This document shows positions 45,282 to 52,732 of a DNA stretch of 64,000 nt, piece by piece. The notes beneath the pieces were generated by a model. The model did not search any database. It worked only from the letters and a program-made list of their open reading frames with translations, and was not told the origin of the DNA. The first letter of the stretch is position 1. Every line of letters begins with the position of its first letter. The position numbers and the translations under genes were made by a program. The stretch comes from G963666895 sp963666895 (GTDB lineage: Bacteria; Desulfobacterota; Desulfovibrionia; Desulfovibrionales; Desulfovibrionaceae), in assembly GCA_963666895.2 (NCBI GenBank), contig CAXXNS010000015.1:92122-156121 (forward strand). The letters are read 5' to 3'.

Positions 45282-45310
45282 TTCATATACTCATCGGCCC
45301 CCGATATCAA
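45282..45310 (-). promoter_or_regulatory. Predicted hypDE promoter
   Basis: TTGATA (45310-45305), 17 bases, TATGAA (45287-45282), about 30 bases before the hypD start and directly after the dsrC terminator. Confidence 0.6.
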
Positions 45311-45331
45311 ACAAGGTTGGTCGCGGGCGCG

Positions 45332-45360
45332 AAAAAAAGGCGGAGACCGAAGCCTCCGCC
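45332..45360 (-). terminator. Intrinsic terminator after dsrC
   Basis: GGCGGAG (45360-45354) pairs with CTCCGCC (45345-45339), followed by seven T residues on the minus strand. Confidence 0.88.
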
Positions 45361-45385
45361 CTGGGTTCCCAAGATGCGGTGCGAA

Positions 45386-45703
45386 CTAGACGCAGCCGGT
45401 GGGCTTGGGCAGGCCGGCCATCTTACAGGCTCCCTTGCCGGGCCCGGAGGGGAACAGCTCGTAGATCTGCTTCAGCTTGAAGCCGGTGACCTTGGAAAGA
45501 ATGCGCACCATGGGGGCGATGCCGTTCTTCTTATAGTAGTCCTGGAGGAACTCCACGACCTTCATGTGGTCATCGGTCAACTCGGCGATACCCTCTTCGC
45601 CCTTCACGAACTCCACCCACTCGGGGCAGTAAGCGTCGAAAGACTGCAGGAAACCGTCCTCGTCCACCTCGAAGGTTTTACCCTGGAAATCAACAGTGGC
45701 CAT
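45386..45703 (-). CDS. dsrC: Dissimilatory sulfite reductase-linked protein DsrC (TusE family)
   Basis: Cytoplasmic sulfur carrier that forms a trisulfide with sulfur from DsrAB and passes electrons through DsrMKJOP in sulfate reducers. 105 residues beginning MATVDFQGKTFEVDEDGFLQ. The C-terminal arm ends with both redox cysteines, C93 and C104, in GKGACKMAGLPKPTGCV, spaced ten residues apart as in true DsrC. Monocistronic, with a strong promoter and terminator. GAGGAGG lies before the ATG. Confidence 0.96.
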   Translation of the reverse strand: MATVDFQGKTFEVDEDGFLQSFDAYCPEWVEFVKGEEGIAELTDDHMKVVEFLQDYYKKNGIAPMVRILSKVTGFKLKQIYELFPSGPGKGACKMAGLPKPTGCV

Positions 45704-45822
45704 GCGAAATCCTCCTCATAGTATGATTGTCATGCATGCTCTCACTCGCCAGCCTGCCCCGAGTTTTCGCGGCAGGCGGCCCGGGCCGGGGGTTCCCGGC
45801 GGGCCAAAAAACCTGAAATGGC

Positions 45823-45851
45823 TCTATACAACCTGCGCCCCGTGATATCAA
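45823..45851 (-). promoter_or_regulatory. Predicted dsrC promoter
   Basis: TTGATA (45851-45846), 17 bases, TATAGA (45828-45823). The start near 45816 gives a 5' leader of about 112 bases that contains very GC-rich inverted repeats around 45755-45806. Confidence 0.65.
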
Positions 45852-45926
45852 GGAAAAATTTGTTTTTCATCCGTTTCCCAAGGGTTTTCAGGCCGCCCCC
45901 CCTTTCCGCCCATCCGACCTTCAGCT

Positions 45927-45955
45927 TTGCTTTTTCACCCCCGTGCTGATAAATG
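45927..45955 (+). promoter_or_regulatory. Predicted promoter of the HD hydrolase-ddl operon
   Basis: TTGCTT (45927-45932), 17 bases, TAAATG (45950-45955). The ATG at 45953 falls in the -10 box, which favours the ATG at 45965, nearly leaderless. Confidence 0.4.
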
Positions 45956-45964
45956 AGACACGCC

Positions 45965-46561
45965 ATGCCGTCCCCGTACGTTCCGCCCCTGGCTTCGCCG
46001 CCGCCCGTCAGGCCCGACGCCTCCTGGCCCACCCCCAGCGAGGAGCAGTGCCGCGCCTGGTGGAACGACTACGCCATGATGGAGCACATCAAGCGCCATT
46101 CCGAGCAGGTGGCCCGAGTGGCCGGGTACATCGCCGCCCGCGCCCACAAGGCCGGGCACCCGGTGGACGTGCCCCAGGTGCGGGCCTCGGCCCTGCTCCA
46201 CGACCTGGCCAAGACCTACACCATCGAGCACGGCGGCAACCACAGCCAGATCGGCGCGGCCTGGGTCATGGACCTGACCGGCAACCCGGCCATCGCCATG
46301 GGGGTCATGCACCACGTGTTCTGGCCCTTTGACCTGGACGTGGCCGGGCATTTGCTGCCCTTCTGCGTCATCTACGGGGACAAGCGCGTGTCCCACGACC
46401 AGATCGTGGACATGGAGACCCGGTTCCAGGACCTGCTCAACCGCTACGGCGCCACCGAGGCCATCCGCGAAGGCATCACCCGGACCCACGTGCAGGCCCT
46501 GGAGATCGAGCGCGTCCTGGGCGAAATCATCGGCGAGGATCTGTCATGCGCGTCCTTCTGA
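45965..46561 (+). CDS. HD-domain phosphohydrolase
   Basis: 198-residue predicted metal-dependent phosphohydrolase. After a proline-rich N-terminus (MPSPYVPPLASPPPVRPDAS) the HD domain shows HSEQVARVAGYIAARAH, the central HD pair in ALLHDLAKTY, and HSQIGAAWVM. It resembles YqeK-type or tRNA-nucleotidyltransferase-type HD proteins, but the substrate cannot be named. An in-frame ATG at 45953 is an alternative start. The 3' end overlaps ddl by 16 bases. Confidence 0.8.
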   Translation: MPSPYVPPLASPPPVRPDASWPTPSEEQCRAWWNDYAMMEHIKRHSEQVARVAGYIAARAHKAGHPVDVPQVRASALLHDLAKTYTIEHGGNHSQIGAAWVMDLTGNPAIAMGVMHHVFWPFDLDVAGHLLPFCVIYGDKRVSHDQIVDMETRFQDLLNRYGATEAIREGITRTHVQALEIERVLGEIIGEDLSCASF

Positions 46562-47448
46562 TCGCCGGAGGCTGGTCCGGGGAACGGGAGGTGTCCCTGT
46601 CCGGAGCCACGCAGATCAAAAAGGCCCTGGAATCCCTGGGCCACGACGTGGACTTCTTCGACCTTTCCCAAGGCTTCCCCCTGCTGCTCAGGCACGCCCA
46701 GTGGGCCGACTTCGCCTTCATCAACCTGCACGGCGCTCCGGGGGAGGACGGCTTGGTCCAGGCCCTGCTGGAGACCACGGGCACGCCGTACCAGGGCGCG
46801 GGTCCGGCCGGGAGCTTCCTGGCCCTGAACAAGGCCGCGGCCAAGTCCGTGTTCCACGCGGCCGGGCTGCCCACCCCGCCGTGGGAGCTGGTCACCGACC
46901 CCAAGGCCGATCCCGGGAGCGTGGGGTTGGAGTTGCCCGTGTTCGTCAAGCCCAACATGGGCGGGTCCAGCCTGGGCATGGGATTGGTGGAGCGGCCCGA
47001 GGAGTTGGGCCCGGCCCTGAAGACGGTCTTCGAGTTGGGCGAGGAGGCCCTGGTGGAGTCGTACATGGAAGGGCAGGAGCTGACCTGCGGCGTGTTGGGC
47101 GAGGCCGCCCTGCCGCTCATCCTCATCCGGCCCAGGCCGGGGTCCGTGTTCTTCGACTACGCCAACAAGTACGACGCCAACGGGGCCGAGGAAATCTGCC
47201 CCGCGCCCGTGGCCCAGGACATCGTGGACCTGATCCAGGCACTGGCCCTCCGCGCCCATCATGTGCTGGGGTTGCGCGGCTATTCCCGCGCGGACTTCAT
47301 CTGGACGGACAAGGGGCCGTTTTTGCTGGAGGTCAACACCCTGCCCGGCATGACCCCCACCTCCCTCGTCCCCCGGGCCGCCAAGGCGGCCGGATACTCG
47401 TTTGAAGAGCTTATCGCCGAACTGATCCGGCTGGGAATGAACGGTTAA
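46546..47448 (+). CDS. ddl: D-alanine--D-alanine ligase
   Basis: ATP-grasp ligase making the D-Ala-D-Ala dipeptide for peptidoglycan. 300 residues. The N-terminal domain has GGWSGEREVSLSGATQIKKA, and the ATP-grasp part has FVKPNMGGSSLGMGLV. The catalytic and metal segment reads YSRADFIWTDKGPFLLEVNT with LPGMTPTS following. It is coupled to the upstream HD gene by a 16-base overlap. Confidence 0.93.
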   Translation: MRVLLIAGGWSGEREVSLSGATQIKKALESLGHDVDFFDLSQGFPLLLRHAQWADFAFINLHGAPGEDGLVQALLETTGTPYQGAGPAGSFLALNKAAAKSVFHAAGLPTPPWELVTDPKADPGSVGLELPVFVKPNMGGSSLGMGLVERPEELGPALKTVFELGEEALVESYMEGQELTCGVLGEAALPLILIRPRPGSVFFDYANKYDANGAEEICPAPVAQDIVDLIQALALRAHHVLGLRGYSRADFIWTDKGPFLLEVNTLPGMTPTSLVPRAAKAAGYSFEELIAELIRLGMNG

Positions 47449-47463
47449 CCATCCAACCTTACG

Positions 47464-48357
47464 TTAGCATTCCTCTGAAATTTCAGAAGGCCCTACAAGC
47501 AACATTTCATTCGCAATTATGTAATCATTCAACTTCTGGACTTCTTCAACAGCGGCAGCCTGTTCCAAATCGCCATCATCACTGCCATACAGAGGATAAC
47601 GTTCTAAATACCTCTGCAATACATAGTTGTGGTAGTTGGCTGCCCATTCAAATTTTGATCGCGTTCCGGGACTACCGCGAAAATTCTCCAAGCCAATTTC
47701 TATTGTAGTCTTATGTCCTTTTATCAGTTCAAAAAATATGGGATCATCTGGAAAGATGGCAAACGCTTGATCTAAATAATTAATAAAAAGTTTTCCATCA
47801 GGATCCATCAAAACCATGTCTGCCTGAGGAGCCCATTTAGGTTCAGAATAAAACTTGAGATGCTCGAATATCATTTTTCTAGCTGATTCAGCTAAAATAA
47901 TCCGTGGCGCACCTCCAGACACATCACAACTTACTGCTTCAATTAATGCATCACCAAACACTATGTCTTTATCCATATAATGATTACCATACGCAATACC
48001 GCCCCTTACAAGGAATCCTTCTGAGGCTAGCGTGGCCTGATATTCACTAAACAAACCAATAATACTCCCTAATTCCATCTCTCCTCGTTCAAAAGCACTA
48101 GTTAGCACAGGATATCCAACGACAATATTATCGGTAAAAATATTAACGTGGAAAAAAGCATTATCATCAAAAAGATGTGAACTCTCACGAATACGTTCAT
48201 GAGCGGCCGTTAAAGCAGCATGCAACCGCGCAAGCAACTCTTCCCCTCTTCCAGACTCTAGATACTCACTCGTTAACTTCCTGAACCCTAAAATATCACA
48301 ATAGCATACAATAGAAGGAAGCATTTTGGCAGTGCCAGCACTCAAATACGGATTCAT
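47464..48357 (-). CDS. Class III nucleotidyl cyclase-like protein in an AT-rich segment
   Basis: 297 residues from the ATG at 48357, which has GGAG six bases upstream; an ATG four codons earlier overlaps that site. The first 150 residues look like a class III cyclase catalytic domain. The metal aspartates are probably D21 in CYCDILGF and D76 in NIFTDNIVVGY, and VRGGIAYGNHYMDKDIVFGD corresponds to the strand-loop before the second active-site half. The C-terminal ~120 residues have no recognised domain. Base composition is clearly AT-rich compared with both neighbours, suggesting recent acquisition. Stand-alone proteins of this type include pyrimidine cyclases of Pycsar anti-phage systems, but no effector gene is adjacent. 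The product nucleotide is unknown. Confidence 0.6.
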   Translation of the reverse strand: MNPYLSAGTAKMLPSIVCYCDILGFRKLTSEYLESGRGEELLARLHAALTAAHERIRESSHLFDDNAFFHVNIFTDNIVVGYPVLTSAFERGEMELGSIIGLFSEYQATLASEGFLVRGGIAYGNHYMDKDIVFGDALIEAVSCDVSGGAPRIILAESARKMIFEHLKFYSEPKWAPQADMVLMDPDGKLFINYLDQAFAIFPDDPIFFELIKGHKTTIEIGLENFRGSPGTRSKFEWAANYHNYVLQRYLERYPLYGSDDGDLEQAAAVEEVQKLNDYIIANEMLLVGPSEISEEC

Positions 48358-48493
48358 TTGATTCTCCATACAAAAACCACGCCATCATCTCGTCACGACC
48401 TCAAAACGCCTCGGCATACGTCTGCATCCCCGAGAATGAAAACAAGTTATTGCCCAAAGCGATTTTCCGCAAGTTTGTCAGAAGTTCTCGGCT

Positions 48494-48522
48494 TGCCTTC
48501 CCCCTTTCCCTGCTCTACAGAT
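48494..48522 (+). promoter_or_regulatory. Predicted promoter of waaA-kdsB-carA
   Basis: TTGCCT (48494-48499), 17 bases, TACAGA (48517-48522), about 28 bases before the GTG start of waaA. Confidence 0.45.
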
Positions 48523-48550
48523 TACCGAATTCACTGAAGGCGGTTCATCG

Positions 48551-49873
48551 GTGGCATCCCTCCCCTTCACGCTCTACTCCGCGGCCTGGCGCGCCGCGCC
48601 CATGTTCCTGAAAAAGAACCCCCGTCTGCGCGAGGGGTGGGACGAGCGCGTGCTCAAGACCCCGCTGCCCAGCGCCCACCTCTGGGTCCAGGCGGCCAGC
48701 GTGGGCGAGGCATTCCTGGCCGAGGAACTGCTCAAGGCATTGGCCGCCCTGGACGATTCATTGACCGCGCCCTTGCCCGAACCCCTGACCGTGCTCCTGA
48801 CCACCAACACCTCCCAGGGCCGCGACGTGCTGGAAAAGCTGGCCCCGGCCCTGTCCGGCCCGAGCCTGACCATCAGCACGGCCTATTTCCCTTTGGACGC
48901 GCCCCGGCTCATGCGCAAGGCCGTGGCCCAGGTGCGACCCCTGACCGCCGTGCTCCTGGAGAGCGAAATATGGCCCGGGTTCCTGAACGCCTGCGCCGAA
49001 CAGAACGTATCCACGCTTCTGGTCAACGGCCGCATGTCCGAGCGCAGCCGGGCCCGGTACCTCAAGCTGCCCAAGTTCTTCCGCTCCCTGGCCCCGGACC
49101 GCGTCCTGGCCATGAGCCCGGAGGACGCCGGGCGCTTCGGCGCGGTGTTCGGGACCGACCGGGTGGGCGTGATGCAGAACATCAAGTTCGACCGCATCCC
49201 CGGACCGGACCACGCGGAGAAGGACAACCCCCTGGCTCCCTTGCTGCCGCCCAACGCACCCCTGGTTGTGTTCGGTTCGGTGCGGGAGCAGGAGGAGGAC
49301 CAGGTTCTGGACATCGTTTCCGGACTGCTGCAACGCAGGCCCGAAACGGTCATCGGCCTGTTCCCGCGCCACATGCACCGCCTGGACGCCTGGAAGACCC
49401 TCCTGTCCGACAAGAACATCCCCTGGTCGCTACGCTCCGAGACAACAGGCCCGGCCACGGCCGGGTCCGTCATAGTGTGGGATACCTTCGGCGAGATGGG
49501 GCACGCCTTCGGCCTGGCCCGGGCCGCGTTCATCGGCGGCTCCCTGGCCCCCCTGGGCGGGCAGAACTTTTTGGAGCCCCTGGCCAAGGGGTTGCGGCCG
49601 GTCATGGGTCCGCACTGGACCAACTTCGCCTGGGTGGGCAAGGAGATCGCGGACTCCGGCCTGGCCCGCCAGGTCCCGGACGCGGCGGCCGTTCTGGACG
49701 CGCTGGCCGACGACCTGGAGCATGAACCGGACCGGACGGGAACCCGGGCCGCGTTCGAGGCCTACGTGGCCCCCCGCCGGGGCGGCGCGGAGACCGCGGC
49801 CCGGCTGGTTGCCGAAACCCTGAAGAACGCGTACAACGCCGGGCACCCGGACAACCAGCACGGAGCACCATGA
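48551..49873 (+). CDS. waaA: 3-deoxy-D-manno-octulosonic acid transferase
   Basis: Inner-membrane-associated glycosyltransferase adding Kdo to lipid A precursor. 440 residues from a GTG start. The N-terminal membrane-binding part (LYSAAWRAAPMFLKKNPRLR) and the catalytic Glu in WVQAASVGEAFLAEELL are present, with ESEIWPGFLNAC. The C-terminal donor domain has GGSLAPLGGQNFLEPLAKGL. Its TGA overlaps the kdsB ATG (ATGA). Confidence 0.92.
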   Translation: MASLPFTLYSAAWRAAPMFLKKNPRLREGWDERVLKTPLPSAHLWVQAASVGEAFLAEELLKALAALDDSLTAPLPEPLTVLLTTNTSQGRDVLEKLAPALSGPSLTISTAYFPLDAPRLMRKAVAQVRPLTAVLLESEIWPGFLNACAEQNVSTLLVNGRMSERSRARYLKLPKFFRSLAPDRVLAMSPEDAGRFGAVFGTDRVGVMQNIKFDRIPGPDHAEKDNPLAPLLPPNAPLVVFGSVREQEEDQVLDIVSGLLQRRPETVIGLFPRHMHRLDAWKTLLSDKNIPWSLRSETTGPATAGSVIVWDTFGEMGHAFGLARAAFIGGSLAPLGGQNFLEPLAKGLRPVMGPHWTNFAWVGKEIADSGLARQVPDAAAVLDALADDLEHEPDRTGTRAAFEAYVAPRRGGAETAARLVAETLKNAYNAGHPDNQHGAP

Positions 49874-50634
49874 CCAGACCCGCCTGCTTCGGCGTCATCC
49901 CGGCGCGGTACGAATCCTCGCGCTTCCCGGGCAAGCCCCTGGCCGACATCCTGGGCAAGCCCATGTTCCAGCGCGTGTACGAGCGGGCGGCCAGCTGCCC
50001 CGAGCTGGAGCGCGTGGTCCTGGCCACGGACGACCAGCGCATCCGGGCAGCGGCCGAGGAGCGGGGCGTACCCGTGGTCATGACCCGGGCCGACCACAAG
50101 AGCGGCACGGACCGCGTGCTGGAGGCGGCCCGCATCCTGGGCCTGGGCGACGACGCCGTGGTGGTCAACATCCAGGGCGACGAACCGGCCCTGGACCCGG
50201 CCATGCTCAGCGAGCTGCTGGCCCCGTTCACGAATTCGGAATCAGGGGGCCCGACAGCGGGTGTGAACACGGCCACCCTGGCCACGCCCCTGGACCCCGA
50301 AGAGGCGAAGAGTCCGGACCGGGTCAAGGTGGTGGTTGCCAAGGACGGCAACGCGCTTTACTTTTCTAGAGCGCCCATCCCCTACGCGGCCGATGGCGCG
50401 CCCGGCTCCCACCTGCTGCACATCGGGCTCTACGCCTTCCGCATGCAGGCGCTGGAGCGCTTCTCCGAGCTGGCCCCGTCGCCCCTGGAGAAGCGGGAGA
50501 AACTGGAGCAGCTCAGGCTGCTGGAAAACGGAATGGACATCCGCGTGGTCGTGACCGAACGCCGTTGCCACGGCGTGGACCGGCCCGAGGACATAGATAC
50601 GGTATGCAAGCTACTCACGGAGCAAGGGCAATGA
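49870..50634 (+). CDS. kdsB: 3-deoxy-manno-octulosonate cytidylyltransferase
   Basis: Makes CMP-Kdo, the donor for WaaA. 254 residues. The nucleotide-binding start reads FGVIPARYESSRFPGKPLAD. ATDDQRI and VVNIQGDEPALDPAML are family hallmarks. It is coupled by ATGA overlaps to waaA upstream and carA downstream. Confidence 0.94.
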   Translation: MTRPACFGVIPARYESSRFPGKPLADILGKPMFQRVYERAASCPELERVVLATDDQRIRAAAEERGVPVVMTRADHKSGTDRVLEAARILGLGDDAVVVNIQGDEPALDPAMLSELLAPFTNSESGGPTAGVNTATLATPLDPEEAKSPDRVKVVVAKDGNALYFSRAPIPYAADGAPGSHLLHIGLYAFRMQALERFSELAPSPLEKREKLEQLRLLENGMDIRVVVTERRCHGVDRPEDIDTVCKLLTEQGQ

Positions 50635-51755
50635 AAGTCAAGCTGGGCCTGGAGGACGGAACCATCTTCACGGGCACGCGGTTCGCCGGGCCGGGCGAGG
50701 CCGGGGGCGAGGTCATCTTCAACACCGGCATGGCCGGGTACCAGGAGATCCTCACCGACCCCTCGTACGACGGCCAGATGGTGACCATGACCTACCCGCT
50801 CATCGGCAACTACGGGGTCAACCCCGAGGACGTGGAGTCTGCCAAGGTCCACGTGGCCGGGTTCATCGTCAAGGAGTGCTGCAAGCGGCCCTCCAACTGG
50901 CGCTCGGCCATGAGCCTGCCCGAATACCTGGACAAGGCGGGCGTGCTGGGCATCGAGCACGTGGACACCCGCGCCCTGACCCGGCACCTGCGCCTGCACG
51001 GCGCCATGCGCGGAGCCGTGGCCCCGGCCGACCTGACCGACGAGGAAGTGGTGGCCAAGGCCAGGGCCCTGCCCCTGATGGAAGGGCTCAACCTGGCCGA
51101 CCGCGTGTCCCAGACCCGGGCCTACCGCTGGGACGGCAAGGCCCCGGTGTTCATCGACCTGGACAAAGACGAGCCGTGGATCGGCTCCGGCCCCAAGCTG
51201 CTGGTCTACGACTTCGGCATCAAGTGGAACATCCTGCGCCTGCTCGAAGGCCAGGGCTTCGACCTCTTGGCCGTGCCCTCCAGCACGCCCCTGGAAAAGG
51301 CCCGGGCCCTGAAGCCCGACGCCCTGTTCCTGGCCAACGGCCCGGGCGACCCGGCCGTGGTGGAAAACGGAGTGGCCGTGGCCAGGGACTTCTGCAAGGA
51401 CACGCCGGTGGCGGGCATCTGCCTGGGCCACCAGATCCTGGGCCTGGCCCTGGGCGGCAAGACCTTCAAGCTGGACTTCGGACACCACGGGTGCAACCAT
51501 CCGGTCATGGACATGGAAACGGAAAAGATCGAAATTTCCTCCCAGAATCATGGCTTTTGCGTTGACATCACGGGCCTCGATCATCTTAAAATGACGCACA
51601 AGAACCTGAACGACCAGACCCTGGAGGGCTTCGCCCACAAGGACAAGCCCATCCTGGCCATCCAGTACCACCCCGAAGCGGCGCCCGGCCCCCACGACAG
51701 CCGGTACTTTTTCCGCCGCTTCCGGGACATGGTCCGCGAGTCCGTCGGGGCGTAG
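50631..51755 (+). CDS. carA: Carbamoyl-phosphate synthase small subunit
   Basis: Glutaminase subunit feeding ammonia to CarB for arginine and pyrimidine synthesis. 374 residues from the ATG at 50631. The N-terminal domain begins MKVKLGLEDGTIFTGTRFAG. The class I amidotransferase triad is in GICLGHQILGLALGG (Cys) and YHPEAAPGPHDSRY (His, Glu). carB is not adjacent. The ATGA overlap with kdsB is an unusual coupling of nucleotide and envelope genes. Confidence 0.95.
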   Translation: MKVKLGLEDGTIFTGTRFAGPGEAGGEVIFNTGMAGYQEILTDPSYDGQMVTMTYPLIGNYGVNPEDVESAKVHVAGFIVKECCKRPSNWRSAMSLPEYLDKAGVLGIEHVDTRALTRHLRLHGAMRGAVAPADLTDEEVVAKARALPLMEGLNLADRVSQTRAYRWDGKAPVFIDLDKDEPWIGSGPKLLVYDFGIKWNILRLLEGQGFDLLAVPSSTPLEKARALKPDALFLANGPGDPAVVENGVAVARDFCKDTPVAGICLGHQILGLALGGKTFKLDFGHHGCNHPVMDMETEKIEISSQNHGFCVDITGLDHLKMTHKNLNDQTLEGFAHKDKPILAIQYHPEAAPGPHDSRYFFRRFRDMVRESVGA

Positions 51756-51776
51756 GGTTCTCCAGGAGGTCGCCGA

Positions 51777-52577
51777 ATGTCACAGGAACTGACCAAGGCT
51801 CGAAAACGGCTTGGAGCCGTCAAGTCCCTGCTCAAGCAGGGCAAGCCCATGGCCGCCGGACAGGCGGTGGCCGAGTCCGTGGCCACGGTGATCAGGTCGC
51901 CGCTCATGAAGAGCGAGCGGGAGGAGTTCATCACCCTCATCGAGACCGCGGTCTACAACCTGAACGGCGACGACGAGCTGCGCCGCCACTACTCCCTGGT
52001 CATCAAGTACACCCCGGGCGAAGAAAAGGTCCTGCTGAACTCCCTCAACGACCTGCTCAAGGCCTTCCAGGACCAGATGACCGAGGACGCCCAGATGGAC
52101 ATCGCCGAGATCGAGCGGCGAAAAGCCGAGGCCCTGGGCAAGGGCGAAAAGCACCTGGCCGACGACGAGCGGGACCAGGCCAAGGCCCTGTTCGACCAGC
52201 TCGTCAAGGAATTCCCCGGCGACTCCAACCTCATGGCCGCCATCGCGGACCAGTACCTGAGCGCCGGGATGTACAAGGAAGCCTACGTCATCCTGGCCCA
52301 GGCCCTGAAGGACGACCCCAGCGCCATCTTCCTGTACAACCGCATCGGCATCGCCCTGCGCAAGCTCAAGGACTACGAGACCGCGGAAAAGTACTATAAG
52401 AGCGCGCTGGAGCTTTCCAAGAAGGACGAATACCTGATCTTCAACCTGGGACGGCTGTACTTCGACATGGGCGAATGGAAGAAGATGGCCGCCGCGGCCG
52501 AACGGGCCCTGGCCATCAACCCGGACTTCAAGGAAGCGGCCAAGATGCTCCAGTTCGCCCGCAAGAAGATGGGCTGA
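51777..52577 (+). CDS. TPR-repeat protein, function unknown
   Basis: 266-residue, highly charged helical protein. The first ~140 residues look like a long helical or coiled-coil part (QMDIAEIERRKAEALGKGEK). At least three tetratricopeptide units follow, for example FLYNRIGIALRKLKDYETAE and LIFNLGRLYFDMGEWKKMAA. There is no signal peptide, so it is cytoplasmic, probably a protein-interaction scaffold. AGGAGG precedes the ATG. It ends the waaA-kdsB-carA transcript at a terminator. Confidence 0.85.
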   Translation: MSQELTKARKRLGAVKSLLKQGKPMAAGQAVAESVATVIRSPLMKSEREEFITLIETAVYNLNGDDELRRHYSLVIKYTPGEEKVLLNSLNDLLKAFQDQMTEDAQMDIAEIERRKAEALGKGEKHLADDERDQAKALFDQLVKEFPGDSNLMAAIADQYLSAGMYKEAYVILAQALKDDPSAIFLYNRIGIALRKLKDYETAEKYYKSALELSKKDEYLIFNLGRLYFDMGEWKKMAAAAERALAINPDFKEAAKMLQFARKKMG

Positions 52578-52624
52578 CTCGGCAGGCTTTTCCGGCCCGG
52601 CCCCGCCAAAACCCCGACGCAGAG

Positions 52625-52664
52625 CGCGCTCCGAGCCATTTCGGCCGGGGCGCGTTGTTTTTGT
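52625..52664 (+). terminator. Intrinsic terminator after the TPR gene
   Basis: CGCGCTCC (52625-52632) pairs with GGGGCGCG (52647-52654) including one G-U pair, followed by TTGTTTTTG. Confidence 0.7.
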
Positions 52665-52732
52665 GCCCGGACAACCGCCCGCCATTCCTGGCGATCCTTT
52701 CCAGGCCCTCGCCCTGGCACGCTTCTCGCTGA

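Noticed and set aside
45742..46032. Minus-strand open frame upstream of dsrC
   Set aside because: It overlaps the dsrC promoter and leader and the start of the HD gene, has no ribosome binding site of note, and its translation is not protein-like.
47464..48357. Complete Pycsar anti-phage system
   Set aside because: Only a cyclase-like gene is present. Neighbours are ddl and waaA, with no TIR, transmembrane or other effector gene.
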